Shown in pieces: positions 41,351-50,107 of a stretch of 64,000 nucleotides of DNA (position 1 is the first letter of the stretch; the number at the start of each line of letters is the position of its first letter). A program made the translations under genes and the position numbers. The stretch is taken from NCBI GenBank assembly GCA_902802535.1, contig CADCML010000010.1:1-64000 (forward strand), written 5' to 3'. Origin of the DNA: an uncultured Bacteroidia bacterium (GTDB lineage Bacteria; Bacteroidota; Bacteroidia; Bacteroidales; F082). The notes under the pieces were generated by a model. The model saw only the letters and a program-made list of their open reading frames with translations. It did no database searches and was not told the DNA's origin.

Positions 41351-42931
41351 ATGGCAAACATCAAACCAAGTGAAATATCAAGCATCCTGAAGATGCAGCT
41401 CCAAAACATGAGCAACAAGGTTCAATTTGAGGAGATTGGCAAGGTGCTGCAAGTGAGTGACGGCGTGGCGCACGTCTATGGCCTCGACAAGGTGCAGTCG
41501 AACGAATTGGTCGAATTCGAGAACGGCACCATGGGCGTGGTGCTCAACCTTGAGGAAGACAACGTCGGCGTGGTGCTGCTCGGCCCCACCGAGAGCATCA
41601 AGGAAGGCGAGACCGTGAAGCGCACCCGGCGTATCGCCTCCGTCCTCGCGGGCGAAGGCATGTTGGGCCGCGTGGTGAATGGCTTGGGCATCCCCATCGA
41701 TGGCAAAGGAGCCATCCAAGGCAAGACCTTCGAAATGCCTTTAGAGCGTAAGGCTCCGGGGGTCATCTTCCGTCAGCCGGTGAACCAGCCGCTGCAAACG
41801 GGCCTCAAGGCCATCGACGCCATGATTCCCATTGGGCGTGGCCAACGTGAGCTCATCATCGGCGACCGTCAGACGGGCAAGACTGCCATCGCCATCGACA
41901 CCATTATTAATCAAAAAGACAATTTCAAGAACGGCGACCCGATTTACTGCATCTATGTCGCTGTCGGACAAAAAGGCTCCACCGTGGCCAATTTGGTGAA
42001 GACTTTGGAGCAAAACGGCGCCATGGACTACACCATCGTTGTCAGTGCCACAGCCTCCGACCCTGCCGCCATGCAGTTCTACGCACCTTACGCGGGCGTC
42101 GCCATCGCCGAATATTTCCGTGATACAGGCCGTCACGCACTTATCATCTACGACGACCTTTCGAAACAAGCCGTGGCCTACCGTGAAGTTTCCTTGATTT
42201 TGCGCCGTCCCCCAGGACGTGAGGCTTATCCAGGTGATATTTTCTACCTCCACAGTCGTTTGCTGGAGCGTGCCGCCAAAATCATCAAGAACGACGATGT
42301 GGCGCGTCAGATGAACGACCTGCCCGACAGCATCAAGGACATCGTGAAAGGCGGCGGTAGCATCACTGCACTGCCCATCATCGAGACGCAGGCAGGCGAC
42401 GTTTCGGCTTATATTCCGACCAATGTGATTTCCATCACTGATGGACAGATCTTCTTGGAAACCAGCCTGTTCAATGCGGGTATCCGTCCTGCTATCAACG
42501 TGGGTATTTCGGTGTCGCGTGTGGGTGGCAACGCCCAAATCAAGTCCATGAAGAAAGTGGCCGGCACTTTGAAACTCGACCAAGCCCAATTCCGCGAGAT
42601 GGAGGCTTTCTCGAAATTTGGCGCCGAGCTCGATGCCGCAACTTTGGCCATCCTCGACAAAGGCCGCAAGAACGTGGAACTGCTGAAGCAGCCGCAATAC
42701 ACGCCCATGCCCGTCGAAAAACAAGTGGCCATCATCTTCTGCGGCACCAACGGACTGCTGAGCAAAGTGCCTGAAAACAAGGTGCTTGAGTTTGAGAAAC
42801 AGTTCCTCGACTTGATGGAAGTGAAGCACAAGGACGTGATGACCCAACTGAAGGCCGGCAAGATTGATGACGATATTAAGGCCGTGCTGAAGGAGGAGGC
42901 ACTGAATCTGAGCGAACACTTTAATGCATAA
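41351..42931 (+). CDS. atpA: F-type ATP synthase alpha subunit
   Basis: 526 residues. P-loop [15 protein letters not shown] near residue 173, [20 protein letters not shown], and [29 protein letters not shown] with the interface Arg ([18 protein letters not shown]). It is the non-catalytic nucleotide-binding subunit. It starts 16 bases after atpH; the stop is followed directly by a micro-repeat hairpin before atpG. Confidence 0.97.
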   Translation: MANIKPSEISSILKMQLQNMSNKVQFEEIGKVLQVSDGVAHVYGLDKVQSNELVEFENGTMGVVLNLEEDNVGVVLLGPTESIKEGETVKRTRRIASVLAGEGMLGRVVNGLGIPIDGKGAIQGKTFEMPLERKAPGVIFRQPVNQPLQTGLKAIDAMIPIGRGQRELIIGDRQTGKTAIAIDTIINQKDNFKNGDPIYCIYVAVGQKGSTVANLVKTLEQNGAMDYTIVVSATASDPAAMQFYAPYAGVAIAEYFRDTGRHALIIYDDLSKQAVAYREVSLILRRPPGREAYPGDIFYLHSRLLERAAKIIKNDDVARQMNDLPDSIKDIVKGGGSITALPIIETQAGDVSAYIPTNVISITDGQIFLETSLFNAGIRPAINVGISVSRVGGNAQIKSMKKVAGTLKLDQAQFREMEAFSKFGAELDAATLAILDKGRKNVELLKQPQYTPMPVEKQVAIIFCGTNGLLSKVPENKVLEFEKQFLDLMEVKHKDVMTQLKAGKIDDDIKAVLKEEALNLSEHFNA

Positions 42932-42984
42932 GACGGAGGACAAAGGACGAAAGACAGAGTGTCCCAAGTCCTAAGTCCCCAGTC
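42932..42984. repeat. Micro-repeat hairpin between atpA and atpG
   Basis: The left arm GACGGAGGACAAAGGACGAA and the right arm, whose complement reads GACTGGGGACTTAGGACTTG, are again runs of about 9 bases. A weaker member of the family at 21750 and 40158. Confidence 0.6.
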
Positions 42985-42998
42985 AAAAAAAGAAAACT

Positions 42999-43871
42999 AT
43001 GGCATCACTAAAGGAAATACGAGCCAGAATCAGCTCCGTTGCCTCGACACAGAAAATCACGAGCGCGATGAAGATGGTGTCGGCGGCCAAGCTGAAAAAG
43101 ACAGAAGGCCTCACGACGCGGTTTTTGCCCTACAAGAACAAGCTGAGCGAAGCCCTTTCCAACTACCTCGGCTCCCTTGAGGGGGAAGTCAGCATCCCGT
43201 TGGCTGAGCGTCGCGAGGTGAAAAAGGTCGCGCTGATGGCCTTCTCGTCGAGTAGTGGACTGTGTGGCGTCTACAATTCAAGCATCTGCAAGCTTTTCAA
43301 GCAAGTGTATGAAGAGTATGTGGAAAGCATTGGAGCAGAGAATATTACTATCTTCTTAGTCGGCAAAAAAATCAATGACTATGCCAAAAAGTTTGGTATC
43401 AAGGTGGAGAAGCAATATGCGCCCCTGGCTGAAAACATGTCTTTCGACTTGGCCATGGAAATCAGCGACATGATGGTAGAACTGTTCCTCAGCCACGAAG
43501 TGGATCGCGTGGAATTAATCTTCAACCATTTCAAGAATGCCGGCGTGCAGACACCCACTCGTGAGGTGGTCCTGCCTTTGAAGACAATGGTGCAAAGCGA
43601 TGGCTCAATGCTGGACTACATCGTGGAACCCGACAAGGAGACCTTCGTCAATGAACTGATTCCCAAGGTTATCCGTACCAATTTCTACTCCATCATGCTC
43701 GACACACTCACTGCCGAGCACGGTGCCCGTATGACCGCCATGCACATCGCCAGCGACAATGCCGACCAATTGTCGCAGGAGTTGCGCATCCAGTACAACA
43801 AGGCCCGCCAGAACGTCATCACCAACGAATTAATCGACATTGTGGGCGGTGCCGAAGCCTTGAACGGATAG
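42999..43871 (+). CDS. atpG: F-type ATP synthase gamma subunit
   Basis: 290 residues. N-terminal shaft helix MASLKEIRARISSVASTQKITSAMKMVSAAKLKK and C-terminal shaft helix MTAMHIASDNADQLSQELRI followed by QYNKARQNVITNELIDIVGGAEAL. It is the central rotor stalk and the last gene of the operon. Length normal. No clear terminator hairpin is seen downstream. Confidence 0.97.
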   Translation: MASLKEIRARISSVASTQKITSAMKMVSAAKLKKTEGLTTRFLPYKNKLSEALSNYLGSLEGEVSIPLAERREVKKVALMAFSSSSGLCGVYNSSICKLFKQVYEEYVESIGAENITIFLVGKKINDYAKKFGIKVEKQYAPLAENMSFDLAMEISDMMVELFLSHEVDRVELIFNHFKNAGVQTPTREVVLPLKTMVQSDGSMLDYIVEPDKETFVNELIPKVIRTNFYSIMLDTLTAEHGARMTAMHIASDNADQLSQELRIQYNKARQNVITNELIDIVGGAEALNG

Positions 43872-43975
43872 GATTTTCTCATCCATAGACACGTTATTTA
43901 TAGAGAACAACACACTTTTTTTACCGAAATTTTCACTTTTTTTTCATTTTTTTCTTTCCATATCAAAAAAATATC

Positions 43976-43983
43976 TATTTTTG
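43976..43983 (+). promoter_or_regulatory. -7 element TATTTTTG for the small surface protein
   Basis: TATTTTTG followed by CAGC, giving a leader of about 105 bases to the ATG at 44094. Confidence 0.6.
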
Positions 43984-44093
43984 CAGCTTGCAAAGCATAT
44001 ATAATGCACGCAAATAAACACGAACCAACGCTATAAAAGCGACATAACGTAGATAAGTAATAATCAGATAATAAACGAATAAAACCAAGAAAG

Positions 44094-44357
44094 ATGAAAA
44101 AACTATTACTGACAATCGCGGTCGTCCTCGGACTGAGCATGACGACTTTTGCAAATCCCAATGACGGCGGTTTGTTCCAACGCGGTGCCTCTCAACCTGA
44201 GGCCACAGAGTTTGGTGTCCGTGAGACGACGGGCAATCCTAAGCTTCCTAACCATGGTATAGCAGAGAACCAAGATGCTCCTCTCGGCAGCGGTATCGCC
44301 GTGTTGATGGGTCTTGGCGCAGCCTACCTTGTAGGCAAAAAACGCCGTGAGGAATAA
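44094..44357 (+). CDS. Small exported protein with C-terminal sorting-like tail (PID-CTERM-like)
   Basis: 87 residues. An N-terminal signal peptide (MKKLLLTIAVVLGLSMTTFA, cleavage about residue 20), about 40 polar residues, then DAPLGSGIAVLMGLGAAYLVGKKRREE: a Pro-Gly turn, one hydrophobic segment and a basic end. This tripartite end matches the general plan of PEP-CTERM and PID-CTERM exosortase-type signals; PL-G-SG replaces PID-GG. The mature part would be only about 40 residues. No exosortase gene is in the window. Alternatively it is a simple two-ended membrane peptide. It is followed by a strong terminator. Confidence 0.72.
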   Translation: MKKLLLTIAVVLGLSMTTFANPNDGGLFQRGASQPEATEFGVRETTGNPKLPNHGIAENQDAPLGSGIAVLMGLGAAYLVGKKRREE

Positions 44358-44391
44358 TTGAAAATTTTTCCTCTTTTCAATTGATAAACAG

Positions 44392-44421
44392 AGAGCTAAC
44401 AGTGCAAGCACTGTTAGCTCT
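44392..44421. terminator. Bidirectional terminator between convergent genes
   Basis: AGAGCTAACAGTG and CACTGTTAGCTCT form a perfect 13-bp stem with the loop CAAG. TATTGCTTTT follows on the plus strand. It serves the small surface gene and the convergent murF-alr gene. Confidence 0.85.
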
Positions 44422-44446
44422 TATTGCTTTTGGGGAATAACGAACC

Positions 44447-46930
44447 CTATTCCTGATAATATACCCGCTTCACACGTTGCGAAACGCGAGTCATGATTTC
44501 GTATGGAATCGTTTGGCAAGCTTGGGCGATGTCGGCAATGTCGTGCTCAACATCGAAAATGACGACGGTGTCGCCCTCAGCAGCTTCTACATTGGTCAAA
44601 TCCAACATGCACATATCCATGCAAATGTCCCCAACAACGGACACCTGCCTACCGTTCACATAAAATTTTCCGTTTCCATTGCCCAAAAGGCGTGAAAGAC
44701 CGTCAGCATAGCCGATAGGCACGATGCCGATACGCATGTCTCTTTCAGCGTGGCCGTGACGATTATAGCCAATGCTATCACCAGCCGGAACGTTCTTGAT
44801 TTGATTGATGGTCGTCTTGAGTGACACTACAGGCTGCAACATGCCTTTGTCGGCCTCGCAAGTTGGCACGCCATACAAACCGATGCCCAAACGCACCATA
44901 TCAAACTGGTATTGCGGGAAACGCGAAATGCCCGCCGTATTGAGGATATGACGTATGACATTTGGGAAAGCCTCCTTAATCATCGCGCTGCCTTCCTCAA
45001 AACAATGGATTTGATTCAAGGTAAAGGCATCCTCGGCGGGATTGTCGGCAGTGGCAAGGTGCGAAAACACGCTCTTCACATGCAACATCGGATTAGACTG
45101 AATACGCCGAATGAGTTCGGGCAACTCGCTGTTGGAGAAGCCCAAACGGTGCATACCCGTATCAAGCTTGATGTGGACATTCAAGGGATGCGCCTCAGGC
45201 AGCGCCAAATTTTCCAACGCCCTTTCGATGAAGCCAAGATTGCGGAAACTGAACACCTCAGGCTCAAGGTGGTATTTGATGATATTGTCGTAGCTGTTCA
45301 CCTCTGGACTCATCACCATGATGGGCAAATTAATGCCCGCACGACGCAGCTCCACGCCCTCATCGGCAAACGCAACTGTAAGATAATCAACATTATGAAA
45401 TTGCATTACATTGGAAACTTCCAAATTGCCACTGCCATAGCCAAAGGCCTTCACCATCACCATCAGCTTGGTTTCGGGCTTGATTTTCGAGCGAAAATGG
45501 TTGAGGTTGCTGACAAGATGGTTGAAGTTGATTTCCAGCACAGTCTCATGCGCCTTCTCCTGCAATTCCATCCCGATTTGCTCGAATTCGAATGCACGAG
45601 CGCCTTTCAGCAGAATGGTCTGGTTGTTGAACTTCGAGAAGGGGAAATGCGCCAAGAAATCGCCCACATTGGGATAGAAATAGTGCTCCATCTCGAATCT
45701 GTTGGCCTGACGCGAAATGCCCTCGCCAATGCCAATCATCATATCAACACCCTTGTTTTTAAGCAGTTGGGCAATTTCGGCATACAAATCCAATTCATTG
45801 CGCCCGCTTTGGAGGATGTCAGACAAAATCACGACCTTGCGATTATGCTGGTGCTGCTGTTTCATCACGTCCAAGGCGATGGACAGCGAGTCGACATCGG
45901 AGTTGTAGTAATCGTTGATGATGGTGCAGTTGTTCATTCCCGCCTTGATTTCCAAGCGCATGGCGATGGAGGTCAACGACAGGATTCGGCTGGCGATGAC
46001 TTCGGGATCCATTTTCATCAGCAGACCGATGGCAATGCAATGGATGACATTCTCGACGGAAGCCGCATCGGCAAAGGGAATGGTGAACGACAACATTGCG
46101 CCCTGGTAAAGGCATTGGACTTGGCTTTGCTTGTCGCCCATCACGATGTCTTTGACCACAAGGTCGGCTTCCTCGAATTTTCGGCTCCAGGTAAACAGCT
46201 TCACTTTGGATGCCATCCCTGAACGGATAACAACCTGCTGAATCTCAGAATAATCCATGCAATATACCAACGATTCGGCTTTCGTGAAGAGGTTCATCTT
46301 CTCCCCTACCTTTTGGGCATGGTTGATGAAATTCTCCTCATGTGCCTGCCCGATGTTGGTGAACACACCAATAGTCGGGCGGATGATGTCTTGCAAAGCC
46401 ATCATCTCGTCAGGTTCTGAAATGCCCGCCTCGAAGATGGCCAACTCGTTGCTCTCGTTCATCTGCCACACCGAGAGCGGCACGCCTACCTGAGAGTTGT
46501 AGCTCTTGGGGCTGCGCACGATGTTGTAGTCGGGACTGAGCATCTGGTAAAGCCATTCCTTGACTATGGTCTTGCCGTTGCTGCCTGTGATGCCGATGAC
46601 CGGAATGTCAAACTGTTGCCGATGGTAGGAAGCCAGTGCCTGCAAGGCCTTCAGCGTGTCTGCTACCATGATGAACGATGCCTCGGGGCAAGAAGCCTCG
46701 GGGCGTTGCTGCACCACAAAAGCCCTGACACCTTTTTCATAGAGCTCTTCAATGTATTTGTGTCCGTCGTTGCGTTGGCTCTTCAAGGCAAAAAACAAAG
46801 CCTGATCGGCATCCATTAAATGGCGGCTGTCGATGAGCAAGTCACTGATGTTGTGGTTTGTCGTTGTCCCAACAAGCTGTCCATTGACGATTTCTGCGAC
46901 CTTTTGCAAGGAATAAAGCTGATGTTGCAT
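44447..46930 (-). CDS. murF-alr: Bifunctional MurF ligase / alanine racemase
   Basis: 827 residues. Residues 1 to about 450 are MurF: ATP loop GITGSNGKTIVKEW, MNLFTKAESLVY, and the C-terminal ligase fold. It joins D-Ala-D-Ala to UDP-MurNAc-tripeptide. Residues about 460-827 are a PLP alanine racemase: the catalytic Lys in MVMVKAFGYGSG, TGMHRLGF, and the catalytic Tyr in GDSIGYNRHGHA. The fusion makes and uses D-alanine in one polypeptide; it is standard in Bacteroidota. It has its own promoter (46953-46960), divergent from pssA. Confidence 0.95.
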   Translation of the reverse strand: MQHQLYSLQKVAEIVNGQLVGTTTNHNISDLLIDSRHLMDADQALFFALKSQRNDGHKYIEELYEKGVRAFVVQQRPEASCPEASFIMVADTLKALQALASYHRQQFDIPVIGITGSNGKTIVKEWLYQMLSPDYNIVRSPKSYNSQVGVPLSVWQMNESNELAIFEAGISEPDEMMALQDIIRPTIGVFTNIGQAHEENFINHAQKVGEKMNLFTKAESLVYCMDYSEIQQVVIRSGMASKVKLFTWSRKFEEADLVVKDIVMGDKQSQVQCLYQGAMLSFTIPFADAASVENVIHCIAIGLLMKMDPEVIASRILSLTSIAMRLEIKAGMNNCTIINDYYNSDVDSLSIALDVMKQQHQHNRKVVILSDILQSGRNELDLYAEIAQLLKNKGVDMMIGIGEGISRQANRFEMEHYFYPNVGDFLAHFPFSKFNNQTILLKGARAFEFEQIGMELQEKAHETVLEINFNHLVSNLNHFRSKIKPETKLMVMVKAFGYGSGNLEVSNVMQFHNVDYLTVAFADEGVELRRAGINLPIMVMSPEVNSYDNIIKYHLEPEVFSFRNLGFIERALENLALPEAHPLNVHIKLDTGMHRLGFSNSELPELIRRIQSNPMLHVKSVFSHLATADNPAEDAFTLNQIHCFEEGSAMIKEAFPNVIRHILNTAGISRFPQYQFDMVRLGIGLYGVPTCEADKGMLQPVVSLKTTINQIKNVPAGDSIGYNRHGHAERDMRIGIVPIGYADGLSRLLGNGNGKFYVNGRQVSVVGDICMDMCMLDLTNVEAAEGDTVVIFDVEHDIADIAQACQTIPYEIMTRVSQRVKRVYYQE

Positions 46931-46952
46931 GGAATTCTTTTCAAATTTCCCG

Positions 46953-46988
46953 CAAAGATACGGCTTTTCCGAAAAAACACTACCTTTG
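46953..46988. promoter_or_regulatory. Divergent -7 elements for murF-alr and pssA
   Basis: Minus-strand TATCTTTG at 46953-46960 (22 bases from the murF-alr ATG) and plus-strand TACCTTTG at 46981-46988 (22 bases from the pssA ATG). Confidence 0.6.
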
Positions 46989-47010
46989 CAGTGTAGAAAA
47001 AACCATCGAA

Positions 47011-47745
47011 ATGACCATCAAACAACACATCCCCAACGCCATCACCTGCGGCAATCTGGTCTCAGGTTGTTGCTCTATCTATTTTCTTGCCTTAGGTATG
47101 CCCGTCAAGGCCGCCCTGATGATTTTCGTGGCCGGACTTTTCGATTTCCTCGACGGTTTCGCCGCCCGATTGCTCCATGCCCACTCCCCCATCGGCGCCG
47201 ATTTGGACTCGCTTTCAGATGTAGTTTCGTTTGGCGTGGCACCAGGATTCATCATGAGTTGGCTGATGAGCCAGTATTTCGTTTCACGGCTATGGCTTCA
47301 TGAATGGTGGTGGTCCGTTGGAGGCTTCAACCTATTGCCTTTCATGGCCTTTCTGCTGCCAGTATTCTCGGCTATCCGACTCGCCAAGTTCAATGTCGAC
47401 GACACGCAAAAGACCTCTTTCCGTGGCATCCCTGCGCCTGGAATGGCCATTTTCATTGCGTCTTTGCCTTTGGCACTCAGCCAAGTAGGCCATCTCACCG
47501 ACGGAGCCTTGAGCTATTGGGCCTGCCTCGGCATCACGCTCATCTTTTCCTTCATGATGGTCTGTAATTTGCGGTTTTTCTCGTTCAAAATGAAGACGAT
47601 AGGATGGAAAGGCAATGAGGTGAGGTGGATTTTTTTGATGATTACTGTCGTGGGATTCGCCATATTTAGATTTGTGGCATTGCCTTTTATCCTGCTGGTG
47701 TACATCCTTTTGTCGGTTTTCTTTGGAAACCGAATGACAGAGTAG
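47011..47745 (+). CDS. pssA: CDP-diacylglycerol-serine O-phosphatidyltransferase
   Basis: 244 residues, about seven membrane helices. The CDP-alcohol phosphatidyltransferase motif DGx2ARx8Gx3Dx3D is complete (FLDGFAARLLHAHSPIGADL, then DSLSD). The GNLVSGCCSIYF start and AIRLAKFNVDD are typical of the membrane-type (Bacillus-like) PssA. It makes phosphatidylserine, the precursor of phosphatidylethanolamine. Transcribed alone. Confidence 0.93.
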   Translation: MTIKQHIPNAITCGNLVSGCCSIYFLALGMPVKAALMIFVAGLFDFLDGFAARLLHAHSPIGADLDSLSDVVSFGVAPGFIMSWLMSQYFVSRLWLHEWWWSVGGFNLLPFMAFLLPVFSAIRLAKFNVDDTQKTSFRGIPAPGMAIFIASLPLALSQVGHLTDGALSYWACLGITLIFSFMMVCNLRFFSFKMKTIGWKGNEVRWIFLMITVVGFAIFRFVALPFILLVYILLSVFFGNRMTE

Positions 47746-47752
47746 TTTTTTT

Positions 47753-48151
47753 TCACACCTCCACCAGCTCTCGCCCCACAGCATGAATAGTATCAAAAAT
47801 CAAAGCCATGCGAGCTTTGCTGGCATTTTTCTTTCCGCTAATATATTGCGCCATTAGGCTTTGCGAGATGCCCATTCGCCGCGCCAAAGCCGAAACGTTC
47901 AATTCAGGATGAGACAAGAAAAGCTTGTATAACGGAGTCGGCTCTTGTTTGTCGAAAAAACCTTCAAAACTCAAATCCTCGTCCAAATCTTCCCAATGGA
48001 TACCAAAATCATCATAATCATAATTGACCAATTGCTCCACAGAGGCATCTCTCAGTCTCGGATAATCTGCAAATAACTCGCAAGCCTCCCTGCCGTCTTC
48101 CGTCCGAATCCAAACAGCATTTTGTGTCAACCAAATCTTTTCTATTTTCAT
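47753..48151 (-). CDS. DUF2442 plus XRE-type HTH protein, orphan antitoxin-like regulator
   Basis: 132 residues from MKIEKIWLTQNAVWIRTEDG. Residues 1-60 fit DUF2442 (ELFADYPRLRDASVEQLVNY). Residues 85-132 are a helix-turn-helix (LNVSALARRMGISQSLMAQYISGKKNASK). This domain pair is usually the antitoxin next to a DUF4160 toxin; no partner gene is present on either side. The start is chosen by the promoter at 48163-48170; longer frames run into lptB. A perfect palindrome beside the promoter suggests self-repression. Confidence 0.83.
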   Translation of the reverse strand: MKIEKIWLTQNAVWIRTEDGREACELFADYPRLRDASVEQLVNYDYDDFGIHWEDLDEDLSFEGFFDKQEPTPLYKLFLSHPELNVSALARRMGISQSLMAQYISGKKNASKARMALIFDTIHAVGRELVEV

Positions 48152-48162
48152 GGCTTTTTCTG

Positions 48163-48188
48163 CAAAGATAGGTAATATTTTTATTACC
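48163..48188. promoter_or_regulatory. Promoter and palindromic operator of the HTH gene
   Basis: Minus-strand TATCTTTG at 48163-48170, directly followed by GGTAATA-TTTT-TATTACC (48171-48188), a perfect 7-bp dyad just upstream of the -7 element, where a repressor would block the polymerase. Confidence 0.7.
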
Positions 48189-48221
48189 CAGACGATTTTT
48201 GCAACAAAAACGTAACAACGA

Positions 48222-48959
48222 TTACATCTCTTTCTTATGCAAAATGAAGTTGTGCCCAAGATATACTTCCTTGACATGCTCGTCGGCGGCAAGGTCCTCG
48301 GGAGAGCCTGACATGAGCACCTTTCCGTCGAAGAGGAGATAAGCGCGGTCGGTGATGGAAAGCGTTTCGTGCACGTTGTGATCAGTGATGAGCACACCGA
48401 TGTTTTTCCTTTTCAGTTTGAAAATGATACGCTGGATGTCTTCAACGGCAATCGGGTCGACGCCGGCGAAAGGCTCATCGAGCAACACAAAACTGGGGTC
48501 GACGGCCAAAGCACGTGCAATCTCGGTGCGACGACGCTCACCGCCCGAAAGCTGTATGCCTTTGCTCTTGCGCACATGACCCAAGCCAAATTCCTCCAAC
48601 AGACCCTCCAATTTCTCGGCTTGCTGCTGCTTGGTCAGTCCAGGCTTGAACTGCATCACCGAGGCAATGTTGTCCTCCACTGTCATCTGCCGAAATACCG
48701 AGGCCTCCTGCGCAAGATAACCGATGCCAATCTGGGCACGCTTATACATCGGCAAATTTGAAATGTCCTCATTATCAAGAAAAACCTTTCCGGAATAGGG
48801 CTTAATAAGACCTACCACCATGTAGAAAGTGGTCGTCTTGCCCGCACCGTTGGGGCCCAACAAGCCGACAATCTCACCTTGTTCGACCTTGACATCGACA
48901 TCGTTCACCACAGTGCGCTGTCCGTATTTCTTGACCAAATGTTCAGTTTTCAATATCAT
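48222..48959 (-). CDS. lptB: LPS export ABC transporter ATPase LptB
   Basis: 245 residues. Walker [12 protein letters not shown]-loop [19 protein letters not shown], signature [15 protein letters not shown], Walker [15 protein letters not shown]-loop [10 protein letters not shown]. The [14 protein letters not shown] stretch is typical of LptB. It powers LPS movement from the inner to the outer membrane with LptFG, which are not in this window. It lies 31 bases after kdsD on the same strand; LPS synthesis and export genes together make an operon likely. Confidence 0.95.
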   Translation of the reverse strand: MILKTEHLVKKYGQRTVVNDVDVKVEQGEIVGLLGPNGAGKTTTFYMVVGLIKPYSGKVFLDNEDISNLPMYKRAQIGIGYLAQEASVFRQMTVEDNIASVMQFKPGLTKQQQAEKLEGLLEEFGLGHVRKSKGIQLSGGERRRTEIARALAVDPSFVLLDEPFAGVDPIAVEDIQRIIFKLKRKNIGVLITDHNVHETLSITDRAYLLFDGKVLMSGSPEDLAADEHVKEVYLGHNFILHKKEM

Positions 48960-48990
48960 GGAACCGAAATATTAAATCTTGAATCTTAAA

Positions 48991-49956
48991 TCAAAAAATC
49001 CCCTCTTTCAATATATCATGCAAATGTATGATACCCAAATATTTCCCATCGTGAACAACGGGCAACTGGGTAATGCTGTTTTCCCGCATCTTGTGCAGGG
49101 CATCCACGACCAAAGCAGTTTCGTCGATGGTCTTGGGGTTGGATGTCATGATTTGAGAAGCCTTCACTTGCTCGATGTTGGGATACTTCATCAACATGCG
49201 ACGCAAATCGCCATCGGTGATGATGCCCAACAATTGTCCTTCCTTCATCACCACAGTGGCACCCAGACGCTTGTGAGTCATCTCGATAATGACCTGCGTG
49301 AGGTTGTCATCGGGTTCAACTTCGGGACGTTCATTCCTGACATACAAGTCTTTAACGCGAAGATAAAGCTGCTTGCCCAATGCTCCGCCCGGATGGAATT
49401 TGGCGAAGTCGGCAGTGGAAAAGCCCCTACACCTCATTAATATTAATGCCAGCGCATCGCCCATCACTAACTGGGCCGTAGTGCTGCTGGTAGGCGCAAG
49501 ACTGTCGGGGATGGCCTCATCGTTAACGGTCACATCAAGCACATAATCAGCCTGTTGTGCCAAATACGACTTCCGATTGCCGACCATGGCGACGATTTTG
49601 TTGCCTCTCAACTTGATGAGCGGCACCAGCATCTTGATTTCCGGTGTTTCTCCGCTTTTCGACAAAATGACCACGATATCATTCTCGCGGACGATGCCCA
49701 AATCGCCGTGAATGGCATCGGCAGCGTGCATAAACACCGCCGTCGTACCCGTAGAATTCATGGTGGCAACGATTTTTTGGGCAATGATGGCGCTCTTACC
49801 GATACCTGAAAACACTACATTTCCCTTGCTTTCGAGAATCAAGTCCACCGTTTTCTGGAAATCATCATCAATTTGGCGTTTCAATCCCATGATTGCATCG
49901 GCTTCATTGTCAATGATTTGAGATAACAATTCGATAATCGTGCCATTTTTTTTCAT
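48991..49956 (-). CDS. kdsD: Arabinose-5-phosphate isomerase (KpsF/GutQ family)
   Basis: 321 residues. An SIS domain (about 30-165: GNVVFSGIGKSAIIAQKIVATMNSTG, HAADAIHGDLG, SKSGETPEI) is followed by HPGGALGKQL and two CBS domains (about 205-321). It converts D-ribulose-5-P to D-arabinose-5-P for KDO, the core sugar of LPS. It is followed by lptB. No -7 element is obvious upstream; the start is divergent from recQ. Confidence 0.93.
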   Translation of the reverse strand: MKKNGTIIELLSQIIDNEADAIMGLKRQIDDDFQKTVDLILESKGNVVFSGIGKSAIIAQKIVATMNSTGTTAVFMHAADAIHGDLGIVRENDIVVILSKSGETPEIKMLVPLIKLRGNKIVAMVGNRKSYLAQQADYVLDVTVNDEAIPDSLAPTSSTTAQLVMGDALALILMRCRGFSTADFAKFHPGGALGKQLYLRVKDLYVRNERPEVEPDDNLTQVIIEMTHKRLGATVVMKEGQLLGIITDGDLRRMLMKYPNIEQVKASQIMTSNPKTIDETALVVDALHKMRENSITQLPVVHDGKYLGIIHLHDILKEGIF

Positions 49957-49997
49957 TTTTTCTCAAATTTTTCTTGCTTCGAATGATGTAAAAGCTA

Positions 49998-50005
49998 TAA
50001 CTTTG
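49998..50005 (+). promoter_or_regulatory. -7 element TAACTTTG for recQ
   Basis: TAACTTTG 102 bases before the ATG. The leader ends in AAAAGGAGGAAATC directly before the ATG at 50108, an unusually strong Shine-Dalgarno for this phylum. Confidence 0.55.
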
Positions 50006-50107
50006 TCTTTGCGTCAAGGCGAAAAACCATTCCTTGAGATAACGCAGACTTTCAAAAGAGATTGCAAAATAACACAAAAATTTGGAAAACACCAAAAGGA
50101 GGAAATC

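Noticed and set aside
44912..46222. Long open frame on the plus strand opposite murF-alr
   Set aside because: Antisense to a clearly conserved gene; the translation has no recognisable domain.
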